A stretch of DNA of 6,878 bases from Desulfocapsaceae bacterium. GTDB taxonomy: Bacteria; Desulfobacterota; Desulfobulbia; Desulfobulbales; Desulfocapsaceae. Positions 1-6,464 of the stretch are shown piece by piece. Numbering within the stretch: position 1 is the first letter of the stretch; every line of letters starts with the position of its first letter. Location: contig JAOZLO010000008.1 of assembly GCA_029934775.1 (NCBI GenBank), forward strand, positions 14,453 to 21,330, written 5' to 3'. Made by a program: the position numbers and the translations under genes. The notes beneath the pieces were generated by a model. It did no database searches. It saw nothing but the letters and a program-made list of their open reading frames with translations, and had not been told where the DNA came from.

Positions 1-1
1 A

Positions 2-17
2 GCACTAAGGCACTAAA
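2..17. repeat. Two short tandem copies of GCACTAA(G/A)
   Basis: GCACTAAG at 2-9 is followed directly by GCACTAAA at 10-17, and the second copy runs into the A-tract of the terminator. The sequence before it lies outside the window, so this may be the edge of a longer short-period repeat. The repeat itself is plain in the sequence; a function is not. Confidence 0.4.
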
Positions 18-52
18 AAAAGGGATTGTTCAACTGAACAGCCCCTTTTTTT
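15..52 (-). terminator. Strong intrinsic terminator after glyS (probably bidirectional)
   Basis: A long inverted repeat: 15-31 (seven A, GGG, then ATTGTTC) pairs with 36-52 (GAACAG, CCCC, then seven T) around the 4-base loop AACT. Of 17 positions, 15 are Watson-Crick pairs, one is a G-U pair and one is a mismatch. Read on the minus strand, the stem ends in a run of seven U. It lies 35 bases beyond the glyS stop and would end the leftward operon. The A-run on the other side lets it also act on transcription arriving from the left on the plus strand. Confidence 0.88.
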
Positions 53-86
53 ATTATTTCAAAACAATGTTGTCTTAAACCTGCAA

Positions 87-2162
87 TTAATTCTCCTGCA
101 TTTTTGATATATCACCAATCTGCAAAATCAGATCGCCTATTGCCGTCAGCAGGTTTAGCCTGTTTTTCCTGACGGCACTGTTTTCTGCCATCACCATCAC
201 ATCATCAAAGAAGAGATCCACTGGCTCCTTCATCTCCAACATGGTTTCAAGTGCCTCAGAGTACTCTTTTTCAGCTATGAATTTTTCCATCCTGACCTGT
301 ACATCGTTAAAACGGGTATACAATTTTGTTTCAGCATCCTCTTCAAAGAGTCCGGATTCCACTCCGGTATTATCATTGTCCTTAATAATATTCTTTATTC
401 TCTTATACGATGCGGCGAGTACTTTAAACGACGGCTCTTTACGGATCGCCGTAAATGCCTTAATTCTCTCAAGGCTGTCAATGACATCATCAAACGTCAC
501 CGACACTACTCCATCCACTGCACTGACATCAAATCCCCGGCCGGCACAGTCATTAATGAACCGTCTTTTAATGAATTGCAGAACAGTGTCGACAGTGTCT
601 GCACTGCCGTCAACTTTGTCACCATACAGGGCAAGTGCCTTATGTATCAGTTCTTTAAGCGACAGCCGGTATTCCCGCCCTTCAATAATATGCAGGATAG
701 CCAGTGATATCCTTCTCAAACCATATTGGTCAGCTGTGCCGCTCGGCACCTGGCCAATACCAAAATTTCCGACAAGGGTATCGAGCCGGTCCGCTAATCC
801 GAGGATTGCGCCAACATCCGTTGAGGGAATATCAGCTCCGGCACGTTTTGGCATATAATGTTCAGCTATTGCAATTGCTACTTCATCTTTTTCTCCATCT
901 CCAACAGCATATGCCCCTCCCATAACTCCCTGCAGCCCCGGGAATTCACCAACCATATCCGAGAGAAGATCAGACTTGCATAGTCGGGCTGCCCTGCAGC
1001 AGTTATCAACAGATAATGGATCGATCTGTTCTGCCAGTATGTGAACCAGCTTAACAAGCCGTTCACTTTTTTCATGCATACTGCCGAGTTTTGCCTGAAA
1101 AATAATTCCCTGCAGTTTATCAAGGCTGCTGTCAAGCCGGATTTTTTTGTCAGAATTGAAGAAAAAAAGAGCATCTTCAAGCCTCGCTCTCAAAACCCGC
1201 TGATGACCTTTCCGGGTTACTTCAGTATCATTCACAGAAGTATTATTAACGGCTACAAATCCGGCTAACAACTTTCCTGAATTATCGACAACTGGAAAAT
1301 ATTTTTGATGCTCACGCATGGAGGTGATCAGAACTTCAGGAGGAAGCTGGAGAAATTTTTCATCAAATGTCCCGCATATACCGTAAGGCGTTTCGACAAG
1401 ATTGGTTACGGTATCTACAAGATCGTTATCCAGAAGCACCTCACCATGAGTGACATCTTTTGATCCAGCGACCGCTTTCTTAATTTCATCAATTACCTTT
1501 TCCCGCCTTTTCTCAGGATCGACGATTATCTGCATATGAGCAAGTTGATCCTCGTAACAGCCACAATTTTTAATTGCGAATTGACTGTCAGCATTAAACC
1601 GATGCCCCCTGCTCAAATCAGACGATTCGATACCGCCAAAATTTACCTGAATAATCTCTTCACCGAAAAGGGCGACAATCCACTGAACAGGACGTGCAAA
1701 AGAATGATGATTACTCCCCCATTTCATGGATTTTGCAAACGATAACTCAGAAATTAATTCATGCAGAAGAACCGGCAGCAAGCTGGCTGTTCCCTGTCCC
1801 TTGGTCTCCCGCACAAGCATGAGATATTCACCTTTCGGCGTATCGACAATCTTAAGATCACTCACCTGAACTCCTTTTGATCTCGCAAAACCCTCGGCCG
1901 CCCTGGTAGGCTTCCCTTCGCTGTCAAAAGAAGCTTTTTTTGACGGGCCTGACAGTTCTTCCCTGATATCTTTCTGTTTCTCCCCAATATCACATACCAG
2001 CAGCGCCAGTCTCCTCGGAGTTCCCATCACCTTAACTGCCCCGTGGGGAATTTTTAACTCCGAAGCCTTAAGCGTAAATTTTTCACTGAGCTGCTGCAGG
2101 GCTGGTTTAAGAAAACTTGCCGGAATCTCTTCAGTTCCAATCTCAAATAGTAGGTCGCGCAT
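87..2162 (-). CDS. glyS: Glycine--tRNA ligase beta subunit
   Basis: Beta chain of the bacterial alpha2-beta2 glycyl-tRNA synthetase, which charges tRNA-Gly in the cytoplasm. The alpha chain (GlyQ) carries the aminoacylation site; the beta chain binds tRNA. The product is 691 residues, close to the E. coli length. Visible marks, in order: the N-terminal GTEEIP (about 9-14), REHQKYFPV (about 283-291), LADRLDTL in the HD-like region (about 456-463), and FFDDVMVM (about 651-658) in the C-terminal DALR-type anticodon-binding domain. The frame is open for another 47 codons to an ATG at 2303, but that would overlap the upstream folE2-type gene. The protein MRDLLFEIGTEE is the standard N-terminus, so I start at 2162. 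No clear Shine-Dalgarno precedes that ATG. The usual DPFALRR-type motif reads DQYGLRR (about 478-484). glyQ is not next to it in this window. Transcription very likely ends at the hairpin at 15-52. Confidence 0.97.
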   Translation of the reverse strand: MRDLLFEIGTEEIPASFLKPALQQLSEKFTLKASELKIPHGAVKVMGTPRRLALLVCDIGEKQKDIREELSGPSKKASFDSEGKPTRAAEGFARSKGVQVSDLKIVDTPKGEYLMLVRETKGQGTASLLPVLLHELISELSFAKSMKWGSNHHSFARPVQWIVALFGEEIIQVNFGGIESSDLSRGHRFNADSQFAIKNCGCYEDQLAHMQIIVDPEKRREKVIDEIKKAVAGSKDVTHGEVLLDNDLVDTVTNLVETPYGICGTFDEKFLQLPPEVLITSMREHQKYFPVVDNSGKLLAGFVAVNNTSVNDTEVTRKGHQRVLRARLEDALFFFNSDKKIRLDSSLDKLQGIIFQAKLGSMHEKSERLVKLVHILAEQIDPLSVDNCCRAARLCKSDLLSDMVGEFPGLQGVMGGAYAVGDGEKDEVAIAIAEHYMPKRAGADIPSTDVGAILGLADRLDTLVGNFGIGQVPSGTADQYGLRRISLAILHIIEGREYRLSLKELIHKALALYGDKVDGSADTVDTVLQFIKRRFINDCAGRGFDVSAVDGVVSVTFDDVIDSLERIKAFTAIRKEPSFKVLAASYKRIKNIIKDNDNTGVESGLFEEDAETKLYTRFNDVQVRMEKFIAEKEYSEALETMLEMKEPVDLFFDDVMVMAENSAVRKNRLNLLTAIGDLILQIGDISKMQEN

Positions 2163-2202
2163 TGAATTATAATAGTAGAGGATTAAGGGGTCCGTGCGAA
2201 CC

Positions 2203-2949
2203 CTAAGGGGAGGTAGCAATCGTCTTTTTTGATTCCAAAGTGGCAAATGTTGAGCAATCTTCACCGAAATTATGAATCGTAACTGAAAACCACTTGATCG
2301 CATCTACTTCGTCGAGGCAACCACCAACTCTGCGGGTAAGCTCCTCAACAGACAAGATCTTCCGAACCCTTGACGAAAAGGTGTTTATCTCTTCACTAAC
2401 CGCTTCTTCAATAAGAGTAATAATATCTTCGATCCAGAAAAACTGGCGAAACCGAACACTGACCTCAGCTTTTCCCCAGTTCCCCATTGACCCTGGCAGA
2501 CTGTTGTTTTTTTCTTCGACAATGGGAAGACTGATGGGTACTTCCACCTGGAGTTTAAGGTCGTCAACTGCTTCAAGCGAACCATGCATTGAGCACTGGT
2601 AATTGCCAAGTCCCAAAGTTTCACCATTTCTCTTTCTCTGAAGAAAATAGGGGAAATCCAGCTCCAGATGAGAGGCCTCTGCCTCAAGCCTGGTCTTCAT
2701 TTTTTCAAGTATTCGATGGAAGCTCTGTAGATTAATTTCACCATGGAACTCATTGAGAATTTCCACAAACCTGCTCATATGAGTTCCCTTAAATTTGTGG
2801 GGCAGATTCACATACATGTTGGCAGTAGCAATAGTATGCTGACGGCTTTGTGCTTTATCAAGGACAGTTATTGGATAGGAGACGGTTTTGACACCAACTT
2901 TCTTGATGTTGATTCTCCTGCTGTCCGACAGGCTCTGTATATCTTTCAT
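2203..2949 (-). CDS. folE2: FolE2-family (GTP cyclohydrolase IB-like) protein, active-site motifs lost
   Basis: 248 residues. The first half is clearly of the GTP cyclohydrolase FolE2/MptA family: the opening SDSRRINIKKVGVKTVSYPI, MYVNLPHKFKGTHMSRF at 45-61, and a pterin-fold segment with YQCSMHGSLE near 117-126. True FolE2 makes dihydroneopterin triphosphate from GTP for folate and related pterins. The catalytic segments are different here. Where the family has SLCPCSKEI and GAHNQR, this protein reads LPIVEEKN and GSMGNWG (about 141-159), so the zinc-binding Cys and His are absent (Ile143 and Met155 at those positions in an ungapped alignment). The VTEKAY.NP block and the C-terminal NFESIHNH block are also replaced, and the chain is about 10 residues shorter there. 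No other frame restores the motifs, so a single frameshift does not explain it. The ATG at 2949 fits the family N-terminus, although no good Shine-Dalgarno precedes it. The gene starts 29 bp after the receiver gene and ends 40 bp before glyS. Family membership is secure; enzyme activity is doubtful. Confidence 0.85.
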   Translation of the reverse strand: MKDIQSLSDSRRINIKKVGVKTVSYPITVLDKAQSRQHTIATANMYVNLPHKFKGTHMSRFVEILNEFHGEINLQSFHRILEKMKTRLEAEASHLELDFPYFLQRKRNGETLGLGNYQCSMHGSLEAVDDLKLQVEVPISLPIVEEKNNSLPGSMGNWGKAEVSVRFRQFFWIEDIITLIEEAVSEEINTFSSRVRKILSVEELTRRVGGCLDEVDAIKWFSVTIHNFGEDCSTFATLESKKTIATSP

Positions 2950-2978
2950 AGTAATGACGTATGGCGCTTCAACACCAA

Positions 2979-3344
2979 CTATTGAGGAGTCTCTTCACCA
3001 AGTAAACTCCTGACAGCACTTTTCAGATCACTGATATCTCCGGACTTTACAATGTATGCATCAGAAGCCCATGTTCCCAGATCATGTTTGAATTGCTGAT
3101 AAGCACTGCTCAAAATAATAGGCACAGCAGAGTCCAGCATCTTCATTTTTCGTAACACCTCAATACCATTCATGCCCGGCATCAAAATATCCAGAATAAC
3201 AATATCCGGTTTGTCATCCCTGAATCGGGTAAGACCTTCCTCTCCGTTGGATGCTGAAATCACCTGATAACCGGCATCTTCAAATTCTTCGCGATAGACT
3301 ATCAGAATATTTTTTTCATCGTCAACCAGTAGTATTTTTTTCAT
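2979..3344 (-). CDS. Stand-alone receiver-domain response regulator (CheY-like)
   Basis: 121 residues forming one receiver domain with no output domain. KKILLVDDE gives the acidic pair Asp8/Asp9. Asp52 in IVILDILMPGMNG is the phosphoacceptor. Ser80 followed by Ala81 is the switch hydroxyl, Tyr98 the switch aromatic, and Lys100 the conserved lysine (KSGD in place of the usual KP). Such proteins pass a phosphate from a histidine kinase to a partner by protein contact; neither kinase nor target is encoded in this window. The frame is open to 3443, but the ATG at 3344 has a good AAGGAG ribosome site 6 bases upstream and gives the standard receiver N-terminus. The first 23 bases overlap the 3' end of the galT-type gene, which suggests coupled translation. 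Its role cannot be read from sequence; regulation of a neighbouring product or motility-type signalling are both possible. Confidence 0.93.
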   Translation of the reverse strand: MKKILLVDDEKNILIVYREEFEDAGYQVISASNGEEGLTRFRDDKPDIVILDILMPGMNGIEVLRKMKMLDSAVPIILSSAYQQFKHDLGTWASDAYIVKSGDISDLKSAVRSLLGEETPQ

Positions 3345-4362
3345 CTGTTTCTCCTTCTTCAGCCTTCTCCAGAGATTCTCGCAAAAATGCTGCCGCCTCT
3401 TCCGGCGGCATCGGGTTGATATAAAAACCGGATCCCCATTCAAACCCTGCGATAGATGTTAACTTCGGTACAATCTCAAAATGGTAGTGAAAATGAAGTA
3501 ATCCATCTGTGCGCAACGGCCCTGTATGCAGTACAAAATTGTATGGTACATTTGGGATACAGGTTGTAAGCATTTTTAAAGATCTGGAGACCAGTTCGGC
3601 CAGCGAAAAAAGTTCAGCATCACTTTGCCTGCGGTAAGATGAACTGTGGTTTTTAGGCAATATCCACATCTCGAATGGAGTACGGGGTGCAAAAGGCATA
3701 ATTGTTATAAACAACTCATTCTGACAGACAACCCTTTCATCCTGATTTATTTCCTGTCGAATTATATCACAATATATACAACGTTCCTTGTAGTTATAAT
3801 ATGACTCCGCCCCCTGCAGTTCAGATACTATCATCCGCGGCACTATAGGCAGTGCTATAAGTTGAGAATGTGAATGCTCCAGAGAGGCACCGGCCGCTTG
3901 GCCGTGATTTTTAAATACCATCACATATTTAAATCTGGAGTCTTTCTCAAGATCAAGAATCCGTTCCCTGTACGCCTGGAAAACCAGGCACATCCTCTCA
4001 AGTGGAAGATCAGAAAATGACTCGTCATGGTTCGGACTCTCAACAATCACCTCATGAGCACCGATCCCATTCATTTTATCGTATAACCCTATCCCCTCTT
4101 TTGCCAGATCACCTTCTATGACGAGGGCGGGAAATTTGTTGGGTACAACACGCACCTGCCAGCCGGATTGATTTGAGGGGTCATCACCTCCACTGAACGA
4201 GAGAACCTCGGGAGGAGTAAAACTTTCATTCCCTGGGCAGAGTGGACAAAATCCTCCGGTCACCGGAGAATCTTCTATAGGAAAATCAGTCGGTCGTTTA
4301 CCCCTGTTCTTTGCAATAATTATCCATCTTCCAAGAACAGGATCTTTACGCAGTTCAGGCAT
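3322..4362 (-). CDS. galT: GalT-family nucleotidylyltransferase (galactose-1-phosphate uridylyltransferase type)
   Basis: 346 residues, full length for the family. These HIT-superfamily enzymes move a nucleotidyl group through a uridylyl- or adenylyl-histidine; GalT itself exchanges UDP-glucose and galactose 1-phosphate in the Leloir pathway. The catalytic HSHSQ is at 163-167 (nucleophile His165). Cys39, Cys42, His112 and His163 match the structural zinc ligands of E. coli GalT. A second set, Cys195, Cys198 (CIYC), His239 and His294, resembles the extra zinc site of two-zinc members such as plant ADP-glucose phosphorylase. LHFHYHFEIVP at 289-299 and the closing GFEWGSGFYINPMPPEEAA are typical. 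No galK, galE or galM lies nearby, so the sugar and nucleotide (UDP-Gal or ADP-Glc) are open. The start ATG is 6 bases after the dksA stop. AGGG in the last dksA codons is a weak ribosome site, so translation is probably coupled. The 3' end overlaps the receiver gene by 23 nt. Confidence 0.93.
   Translation of the reverse strand: MPELRKDPVLGRWIIIAKNRGKRPTDFPIEDSPVTGGFCPLCPGNESFTPPEVLSFSGGDDPSNQSGWQVRVVPNKFPALVIEGDLAKEGIGLYDKMNGIGAHEVIVESPNHDESFSDLPLERMCLVFQAYRERILDLEKDSRFKYVMVFKNHGQAAGASLEHSHSQLIALPIVPRMIVSELQGAESYYNYKERCIYCDIIRQEINQDERVVCQNELFITIMPFAPRTPFEMWILPKNHSSSYRRQSDAELFSLAELVSRSLKMLTTCIPNVPYNFVLHTGPLRTDGLLHFHYHFEIVPKLTSIAGFEWGSGFYINPMPPEEAAAFLRESLEKAEEGETDEKNTTG
3351..3356 (-). promoter_or_regulatory. 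Ribosome binding site AAGGAG fixing the receiver gene start
   Basis: AAGGAG on the minus strand lies 6 bases before the ATG at 3344, inside the last codons of the galT-type gene. It decides the start in favour of 3344 over the upstream ATG at 3443, which would add 33 residues with no receiver-fold match. Confidence 0.8.
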
Positions 4363-4368
4363 GCAGTA

Positions 4369-4731
4369 TTATTTCCCTTGGGATTTTTCCTTAGTTTCCT
4401 GGAGTGTCTTACAATCAATACAATATGTTGTTACAGGACGGGCCTCAAGCCTCTTGATTCCAATATTTTCGCCGCATCCGTCACAGATCCCATATTCACC
4501 TTCATCCAACCGACCAATAGCCTCTTCAATTTTAGCAAGAAGTTTACGCTCCCTGGCCCGAATTCGCAACTCAAAACTTCTTCCGGATTCTATCGTTGCC
4601 CGATCATTAGGATCAGGTATATTGGTTGTCTGATCAGTCATTTCTGTCAGCGTCTTTCCAGCTTCTGCAAGAATTCCATCCCGTTTCTCTAACAGTTGGG
4701 ATCGAAATTTTTCCACTTGTTCTTTATCCAT
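4369..4731 (-). CDS. dksA: DksA/TraR-family RNA polymerase-binding transcription factor
   Basis: 120 residues. DksA enters the secondary channel of RNA polymerase and, with ppGpp, represses rRNA promoters and activates biosynthetic ones. The N-terminal half is a predicted coiled coil. Its tip carries DPNDRA at 40-45, whose Asp40 and Asp43 match the E. coli tip aspartates Asp71 and Asp74 needed for activity. A four-cysteine zinc finger follows: Cys83, Cys86, Cys104 and Cys107 (C-x2-C-x17-C-x2-C), with GIKRLEARP between the pairs and CIDCK at the end. The chain is shorter than E. coli DksA (151), mainly at the N-terminus, as is usual in this branch. AGGAG at 4738-4742, 6 bases before the ATG, supports the start. 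It sits 104 bp after moaC and 6 bp before galT. True DksA rather than a TraR-like short form is likely because the coiled coil and both tip aspartates are present. Confidence 0.95.
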   Translation of the reverse strand: MDKEQVEKFRSQLLEKRDGILAEAGKTLTEMTDQTTNIPDPNDRATIESGRSFELRIRARERKLLAKIEEAIGRLDEGEYGICDGCGENIGIKRLEARPVTTYCIDCKTLQETKEKSQGK

Positions 4732-4835
4732 TCCTCTCTCCTGACCCCGATGAACGGGAAAAGGCCGGGCCTCTGTTGCGATAAACCCGCACCTGAAAAT
4801 TATCAGTTACTGACAGCTGATATCACTATAATTTA
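4732..4835 (-). other. moaC-dksA intergenic region with small dyads, possible dksA promoter or leader
   Basis: This is the longest gap inside the gene run. TATCAG at 4801-4806 and CTGATA at 4817-4822 form a 6-bp dyad with a 10-base spacer; on the minus strand ATTTTC follows, so it could be a weak terminator for moaC. CTGAAAATTATCAG at 4793-4806 is a 14-bp near-palindrome (12 of 14 positions symmetric) that competes with it. AGGCC-G-GGCCT at 4762-4772 is a perfect 11-bp dyad followed on the minus strand by four T. I see a TATAGT-like -10 element near the moaC stop but no matching -35, so a promoter for dksA is only possible. Confidence 0.4.
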
Positions 4836-5333
4836 TTATTCTTTATCGCGGAGATACGTCCCGCTTTTACCGCCCGTTTTTTTAATCAGGCGAATATCGC
4901 TGATAATCATCGATTTATCGACAGCCTTACACATGTCATATATTGTCAGCGCAGCAACAGATACAGCGGTCAATGCTTCCATTTCCACCCCTGTTTTCCC
5001 GGTTATGCCGACAGTGGCAAAGATGTCAATTGAACAATCAGTATCATTTAAGGTAAAATCGATATTTGCTTTGGTAATCATCAGTGGATGTGCCAGAGGG
5101 ATGAGTTCATCAACCTTTTTTGCAGCCAGCACTCCGGCGATCCGGGCGATTCCCAAAACATCACCTTTTGCCATGGAACCTGTTTTTACAAGCTCAAAGG
5201 CATTCACCGACATCTTGATATTACCACCTGCATAGGCAATCCTGGTAGTCTCTTCCTTGCTGCCCACATCGACCATTCGGGCGTTACCACTTTCATCAAA
5301 ATGGCTGAATAAAGGCTTTTTATCTATCGTCAT
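4836..5333 (-). CDS. moaC: Cyclic pyranopterin monophosphate synthase (molybdenum cofactor step 1)
   Basis: 165 residues, normal length. MoaC converts the 3',8-cyclo-GTP made by the radical-SAM enzyme MoaA into cyclic pyranopterin monophosphate, the first stable intermediate of molybdopterin. Marks seen: FDESGNARMVDVG at 12-24, KGDVLGIARIAG at 56-67, LIPLAHPL at 78-85 with His82, TGKTGVEMEALTAVSVAAL from 111 with Glu117 and Glu119, YDMCKA with Asp133 and Lys136, and KKTGGKSG at 151-158. The residue before the key His is Ala instead of the common Cys (LCHPL); I take this as a tolerated change. The ATG shares its A with the dnaJ stop (TAATG), and GGAG at 5344-5347 is the likely ribosome site, so translation is probably coupled to dnaJ. 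MoaA and the other Moco genes are not in the window. Anaerobes with molybdo- or tungsto-enzymes need this pathway. Confidence 0.96.
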   Translation of the reverse strand: MTIDKKPLFSHFDESGNARMVDVGSKEETTRIAYAGGNIKMSVNAFELVKTGSMAKGDVLGIARIAGVLAAKKVDELIPLAHPLMITKANIDFTLNDTDCSIDIFATVGITGKTGVEMEALTAVSVAALTIYDMCKAVDKSMIISDIRLIKKTGGKSGTYLRDKE

Positions 5334-6448
5334 TATAAGAGTTCTCCAAACAACCTCTTAAAAAAACCCTCTTGCTCCTTATGCTGGCCATGTTTTTGAC
5401 ACAATTTATCAAATTCCTGCAACATCTTTTTCTGTTCACTGCAGAGTTTAGTCGGTGTAAGAACTTGAATTTCCACTACCATGTTGCCCTTACCTCCTCC
5501 CCGGAGATTTTTCACCCCCTCATTACGAAGGGTGATAACCTCTCCAGACTGGCTTCCTGCAGAGATATCGACGTTCTTTTTTCCATATATAGTCGGCACT
5601 TCAACAGATCCACCAAGTGCCGCTTTAACCATTGGAATCGGCAGGCGACAGTAAATTGTGTTCCCGTCTCTTTTAAAAAATTCGTGCTCTTCAACATGAA
5701 TCACAACATAAAGGTCACCGGAAGGGCCACCTTTTTTACCACCCTCCCCCTCACCGCGAAGACGCATTCTTGCACCGGTGTCAACTCCGGCTGGTATTTT
5801 CAAAACCACCTTCTTTGTTTTTTCTACCAGGCCTGTGCCGCTGCAGTCACTGCAGGGATTGGTGACAAACTGCCCTTCACCGTGACACTGCGGGCAGGTT
5901 GAGCTTACCTGGAAAAATCCCTGGGACCGGATAACCTGGCCCCGTCCGTTGCAACTCGGGCAAACCTGTTTCTTATGACCAGGCCTGCTGCCGCTCCCTT
6001 CACAGGTCCAGCAGGTATCTCTTCGGTTCAACTCTACCTCTTTACCGACACCATGAACTGCCTCCAGGAAGGTTATTTCCACATCGTAACGCAGATCATT
6101 GCCCGCGACAGGGCCATCGCTTCGTTCACGGGTACGGCCCCCCCCAAACCCGAAAAGATCACCGAAAACATCGCCAAAACTTGAAAAAATATCTTCGGCA
6201 TTACCTGGACCACTATAACCACTGTTTTTGAGACCATCGTGGCCATAAGTGTCATAGATTTGTTTCTTCTTATTATCACTCAGTACTTCGTATGCCTCGG
6301 TACAGAGTTTGAACTGTTCTTCAGCAGCATTATCATCCGGATTGCGATCAGGGTGATATTTCATTGCAAGCTTTCGATAAGCTTTTTTAATTACACCGCT
6401 GTCGGCATCTCTGCTGACCAATAAAGTTTCGTAATAATCAATACTCAT
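5333..6448 (-). CDS. dnaJ: Chaperone protein DnaJ (type I Hsp40)
   Basis: 371 residues, full length. DnaJ delivers unfolded clients to DnaK and stimulates its ATPase. Domains in order: J domain at about 4-68 with the HPD motif at 32-34; a Gly/Phe-rich linker at about 76-108 (FSSFGDVFGDLFGFGGG); a zinc domain with all four CxxCxGxG repeats (starting at Cys146, Cys163, Cys185 and Cys199); and two C-terminal substrate-binding domains ending in a Phe- and Lys-rich tail. Having all four zinc repeats makes this a class I DnaJ, not a CbpA-like or J-domain-only protein. The ATG is 16 bp after the rpoZ stop, with only a weak GAGGTG further upstream. The stop overlaps the moaC start by one base. dnaK and grpE are absent here and no CIRCE-type or sigma-32-like element is visible, so expression probably follows the rpoZ promoter. 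It may be a second DnaJ copy of the genome. Confidence 0.97.
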   Translation of the reverse strand: MSIDYYETLLVSRDADSGVIKKAYRKLAMKYHPDRNPDDNAAEEQFKLCTEAYEVLSDNKKKQIYDTYGHDGLKNSGYSGPGNAEDIFSSFGDVFGDLFGFGGGRTRERSDGPVAGNDLRYDVEITFLEAVHGVGKEVELNRRDTCWTCEGSGSRPGHKKQVCPSCNGRGQVIRSQGFFQVSSTCPQCHGEGQFVTNPCSDCSGTGLVEKTKKVVLKIPAGVDTGARMRLRGEGEGGKKGGPSGDLYVVIHVEEHEFFKRDGNTIYCRLPIPMVKAALGGSVEVPTIYGKKNVDISAGSQSGEVITLRNEGVKNLRGGGKGNMVVEIQVLTPTKLCSEQKKMLQEFDKLCQKHGQHKEQEGFFKRLFGELL

Positions 6449-6464
6449 GACAGATCAACACACC

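Noticed and set aside
241..858. 205-codon open frame on the plus strand
   Set aside because: Antisense to glyS; Ser- and Thr-rich composition typical of a shadow frame, no recognised domain.
2163..2303. 47-residue N-terminal extension of glyS to an ATG at 2303
   Set aside because: It overlaps the end of the FolE2-type gene and has no GlyS similarity; MRDLLFEIGTEE at 2162 is the family N-terminus.
2385..2687. Alternative minus-strand frame inside the FolE2-like gene, checked as a source of the missing CPC and GAHNQR motifs
   Set aside because: It contains neither motif, so a simple frameshift does not explain the lost active site.
3345..3443. 33-residue N-terminal extension of the receiver protein
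   Set aside because: It lies within galT, is rich in Arg and Lys with no fold match, and the AAGGAG site points to 3344.
4696..5235. 179-codon open frame on the plus strand
   Set aside because: Antisense to moaC and the start of dksA; no domain or convincing ribosome site.
5372..5902. 176-codon open frame on the plus strand
   Set aside because: Antisense to dnaJ, no recognisable family.
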